Source of the DNA: JAEELC01 sp963605425
GTDB taxonomy: Bacteria > Bacillota_I > Bacilli_A > Acholeplasmatales > Anaeroplasmataceae
NCBI GenBank assembly: GCA_963605425.1
Contig: CAVCUQ010000032.1
Span: 1-16,720 of the forward strand
Direction of reading: 5' to 3'
DNA: 16,720 nt
Shown: positions 15,111 to 16,720 of the stretch, piece after piece
Position numbering within the stretch: the stretch's first letter is position 1
Layout of the letters: each line of letters starts with the position of its first letter
Position numbers and translations under genes: made by a program
Notes under the pieces: generated by a model
What the model was told of the DNA's origin: nothing
Database searches by the model: none
Seen by the model: only the letters and a program-made list of their open reading frames with translations

Positions 15111-15138
15111 AAAAAGGAGAATAATGCTTAAAAATTAA
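15111..15138 (+). other. Orphan ribosome binding site with a four-codon frame
   Basis: AAAAAGGAGA (15111-15120) is followed four bases later by ATG (15124-15126), then only three sense codons and TAA: Met-Leu-Lys-Asn. It lies between a terminator and the 23-bp array, and no promoter is seen for it. It could be the cut-off start of a gene lost or displaced when the array and ATPase arrived, a tiny leader peptide, or chance. Confidence 0.3.
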
Positions 15139-15141
15139 AGT

Positions 15142-15210
15142 TATCACAAATGTGTAAAGTAAAATATCACAAATGTGTAAAGTAAAACACCGCAAATGTG
15201 TTAAGTAAAT
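15142..15210. repeat. Three-unit 23-bp tandem array upstream of the ATPase
   Basis: Three units start at 15142, 15165 and 15188 with an exact 23-base period. Units 1 and 2 are identical over all 23 bases. The unit reads TATCACAAATGTG followed by TAAAGTAAAA. Unit 3 differs at five positions (CACCGCAAATGTG, TTAAGTAAAT). Each of the first two units contains the small dyad CACA-AA-TGTG. The array ends one base before the -35 box of the ATPase gene. It is most simply a multi-site operator; no spacers, so not a CRISPR. Identity of units 1 and 2 in such AT-rich DNA implies recent duplication or strong constraint. Confidence 0.9.
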
Positions 15211-15211
15211 A

Positions 15212-15240
15212 TTGAGGCTTGAATTAAAAAATGCTAAAAT
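15212..15240 (+). promoter_or_regulatory. Promoter of the ATPase gene
   Basis: TTGAGG (15212-15217) and TAAAAT (15235-15240) with 17-base spacing and an extended -10 TG at 15232-15233. The expected start is near 15246-15248, leaving only about 10 bases before the ATG at 15257, so part of the ribosome binding site AAGGTGGG (15241-15248) may lie upstream of the transcript start. Confidence 0.6.
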
Positions 15241-15256
15241 AAGGTGGGTGATAAAT

Positions 15257-16537
15257 ATGAAAGAATACAAGAAAAGAATTGCTGATGATCTATTAAAACT
15301 TAAATTGGAGGCTTTTGGTGCAACTCTAATTGTTGGTCCTAAAGGATGTGGCAAAACAACTACTGCAAGACAAGTAGCTAAAAGTTATATAGAGTTTCAA
15401 GATGAAGATATGAGAGATAAATATTTATCTGTAGCTGAGAATTACCCCTCCAAATTATTAATAGGTGATAAACCTAGATTATTTGATGAATGGCAGGATG
15501 CCCCTAAAATTTGGGGTGCTATTAGAAAATCAGTAGATGATTTGAATGAAACGGGTCTATATATTTTAACTGGATCTTCTTCTCAGGATGTAAACACACC
15601 TCATACAGGTACAAGTAGAATAACAACAATGAAGATGTATCCGATGAGTCTTTATGAAAGTAACGAATCTAGCGGTGAAGTATCATTAATTGATTTATTT
15701 AATACAAAAGAAATGGGATTTGTTGAATCTAAATTGAGTATAGATGATTTGATATTCGCAATATGCAGAGGTGGATGGCCAAGAGCGATTTTAAATAAAA
15801 CTAAAGAAGCCCAACTTGAAATAGCTAATGATTTGTTTTATCAAACATGTTATCGAGATATTTCAAATATTGATCATGTTAAAAGAGACCCACTTATCAC
15901 ACAAAAGATACTTAAATCTTATTCAAGAAACATTTGTACGTTAGCAGAAACAAAAACAATTTTAGGAGATGTTAATTCAACTAAGGAAGTTTCTAAAGTT
16001 ACTTATTATGATTATGAACAAGCATTAGAAAAACTTTTTATTGTTGAAAATATAGATGCTTGGTGTCCTGCAATACGTTCTAAAGAAGCTATAAGAGCTA
16101 GTAATAAGAGAAATTTGATTGATCCTTCACTTGCAGTAGCTGCACTTGGTATTACACCAGAATATTTTAATACTGATTTTAAAACATTAGGATTTTTATT
16201 TGAATCTCTTTGTATTAGAGATTTAAAAATTTATTCTTCTAAAATGTATGGACATATGTCTTATTATCATGACAGGTATGGATTGGAAGCTGATGGTGTT
16301 TTACATTTGAAAGATGGAAGATATGCACTTCTTGAATTCAAATTAGGAACCAAAGAAATTGATGATGGAGCAAAACATCTTTTAGAAATAGAACGTTTAA
16401 TTGCTGAATATAACAAAAAAGAAACTCAATGCCCATTAAGAATACCGGATTTGAAAATTGTTATTACTGGTAGTCAATATGGCTATAAAAGAGAAGATGG
16501 AGTATTTGTTGTACCTATTGGATGCTTAAAAGATTAA
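15257..16537 (+). CDS. AAA-family ATPase with DUF4143 C-terminal domain
   Basis: 426 residues from the ATG at 15257 (AAGGTGGG upstream); a TTG at 15212 would extend it but lies in the promoter. The N-terminal ATPase domain has Walker A GPKGCGKTT at 27-35, Walker B LFDEWQ at 75-80 and the sensor strand LYILTGSSS near 100-108. The DUF4143 half is about 190-385. Within it Asp346 and Glu360-x-Lys362 (EADG, then LLEFKLG) form a D-x13-ExK pattern like PD-(D/E)xK nucleases. The family (COG1373-type predicted ATPases) is abundant, often in many copies, in gut bacteria, and its function is not established. Here it is a single gene behind its own tandem array and promoter, separated by terminators from the thiI operon, consistent with a self-contained, possibly transferred module. 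Nuclease activity is inference. Confidence 0.88.
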   Translation: MKEYKKRIADDLLKLKLEAFGATLIVGPKGCGKTTTARQVAKSYIEFQDEDMRDKYLSVAENYPSKLLIGDKPRLFDEWQDAPKIWGAIRKSVDDLNETGLYILTGSSSQDVNTPHTGTSRITTMKMYPMSLYESNESSGEVSLIDLFNTKEMGFVESKLSIDDLIFAICRGGWPRAILNKTKEAQLEIANDLFYQTCYRDISNIDHVKRDPLITQKILKSYSRNICTLAETKTILGDVNSTKEVSKVTYYDYEQALEKLFIVENIDAWCPAIRSKEAIRASNKRNLIDPSLAVAALGITPEYFNTDFKTLGFLFESLCIRDLKIYSSKMYGHMSYYHDRYGLEADGVLHLKDGRYALLEFKLGTKEIDDGAKHLLEIERLIAEYNKKETQCPLRIPDLKIVITGSQYGYKREDGVFVVPIGCLKD

Positions 16538-16551
16538 TTATAAACATAATT

Positions 16552-16690
16552 GGCTTATTAGTACAACAACATAAAAAACTCTAGAAATAAATCATTGTTA
16601 GAATATAGATATATCTAAAATAGAAGCCGTTTTTTAAGTTTACAAAGTAAAATTCATTTGTTATAACCCGAGTTTTGCAGTTGTTGTGCT
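16552..16690. repeat. Long imperfect inverted repeat downstream of the ATPase
   Basis: AGTACAACAAC (16560-16570) pairs with GTTGTTGTGCT (16680-16690) over 11 positions (one G-U). After a small internal loop, AAAACTC (16575-16581) pairs with GAGTTTT (16670-16676). This gives 18 pairs enclosing 88 bases. An alternative fold pairs GGCTT (16552-16556) with AAGCC (16624-16628), followed by T6 (16630-16635), like a long-looped terminator for the ATPase gene. A perfect 12-bp palindrome TAGATATATCTA lies inside at 16606-16617. No gene is seen from 16538 to 16720. Confidence 0.5.
16639..16667 (+). promoter_or_regulatory. Rightward promoter near the window end
   Basis: TTTACA (16639-16644) and TATAAC (16662-16667) with a 17-base spacer and an extended -10 TG at 16659-16661. 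The start would be near 16674, inside the right arm of the inverted repeat, so the transcript would run out of the window with no gene start visible. Confidence 0.5.
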
Positions 16691-16720
16691 TTAAAATCTA
16701 ATAATCTAACGAAAAGTATC

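Noticed and set aside
15142..15210. CRISPR array
   Set aside because: The units are directly adjacent with no unique spacers, there are only three, and no cas genes are present. The same applies to 90-165.
15212..15256. TTG start extending the ATPase by 15 residues
   Set aside because: The TTG is the -35 box, the added residues match nothing typical of the family, and the ATG at 15257 has a good ribosome binding site.
15109..15354. An 81-codon minus-strand frame across the 23-bp array
   Set aside because: It runs antisense through the array and the start of the ATPase gene, has no ribosome binding site that I can see, and its hydrophobic look comes from AT-rich DNA.
16639..16667. A degenerate inverted copy of the 23-bp unit downstream of the ATPase (CATTTGTTATA against CATTTGTGATA)
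   Set aside because: The match is short and AT-rich, and the stretch is explained better as a TTTACA/TATAAC promoter.

Overview
The window is 16.7 kb of AT-rich bacterial chromosome (roughly 30% G+C by eye). It has strong AGGAGG-type ribosome binding sites, TTGNNN/TATAAT promoters often carrying an extended TGn -10, and intrinsic terminators after most transcription units. The gene content suggests an uncultured gut-type Bacillota (Bacilli/Erysipelotrichia/RF39-like lineage): a cysteine-free-N-terminus S4, a YitT/DUF2179 protein, TldD/TldE, ThiI without rhodanese, a UPF0104 flippase-like protein and a DUF4143 ATPase. The species assignment is inference. All fifteen genes end in TAA or TAG and none in TGA; no reading frame needs UGA to be read as tryptophan.

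Layout. Positions 1-302 hold the terminator of an upstream gene, a three-unit 28-bp tandem array, a palindrome and the promoter/operator of a MarR-family gene. Positions 303-4569 are one operon: the MarR-type regulator followed by two half-transporters of a heterodimeric ABC exporter, whose degenerate and canonical ATP-site residues are complementary. Positions 4631-5504 hold a stand-alone sugar-acid dehydrogenase of the gluconate 5-dehydrogenase/KduD type, with its own palindrome-covered promoter. Positions 5641-8327 are tldD-tldE, overlapping by one base. Positions 8424-9311 are a YitT-type membrane protein and 9388-9783 a small three-helix membrane protein. The ribosomal protein S4 gene lies on the minus strand (9876-10475) with a long leader suited to autoregulation. 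A HAD hydrolase and a minus-strand free-methionine-(R)-sulfoxide reductase converge and overlap by nine bases (11383-11391). Positions 11943-15063 are a three-gene operon: thiI, a SpoU/TrmH RNA methyltransferase and a flippase-like membrane protein.

The right end (15104-16720) looks accessory. It holds an orphan ribosome binding site with a four-codon frame, a three-unit 23-bp tandem array abutting a promoter, the DUF4143 ATPase, and an untranslated tail with a long imperfect inverted repeat and a rightward promoter.

The most unusual signal is the pair of three-unit tandem arrays (about 90-165 and 15142-15210). They have different sequences but the same plan: each sits just after a terminator, has an exact unit period, begins with a CAC-like element followed by a short core and a TAA/TAAA tail, and has a diverged third unit. 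One abuts the ATPase promoter; the other has no ATPase next to it. Much of the rest is ordinary housekeeping and transport.
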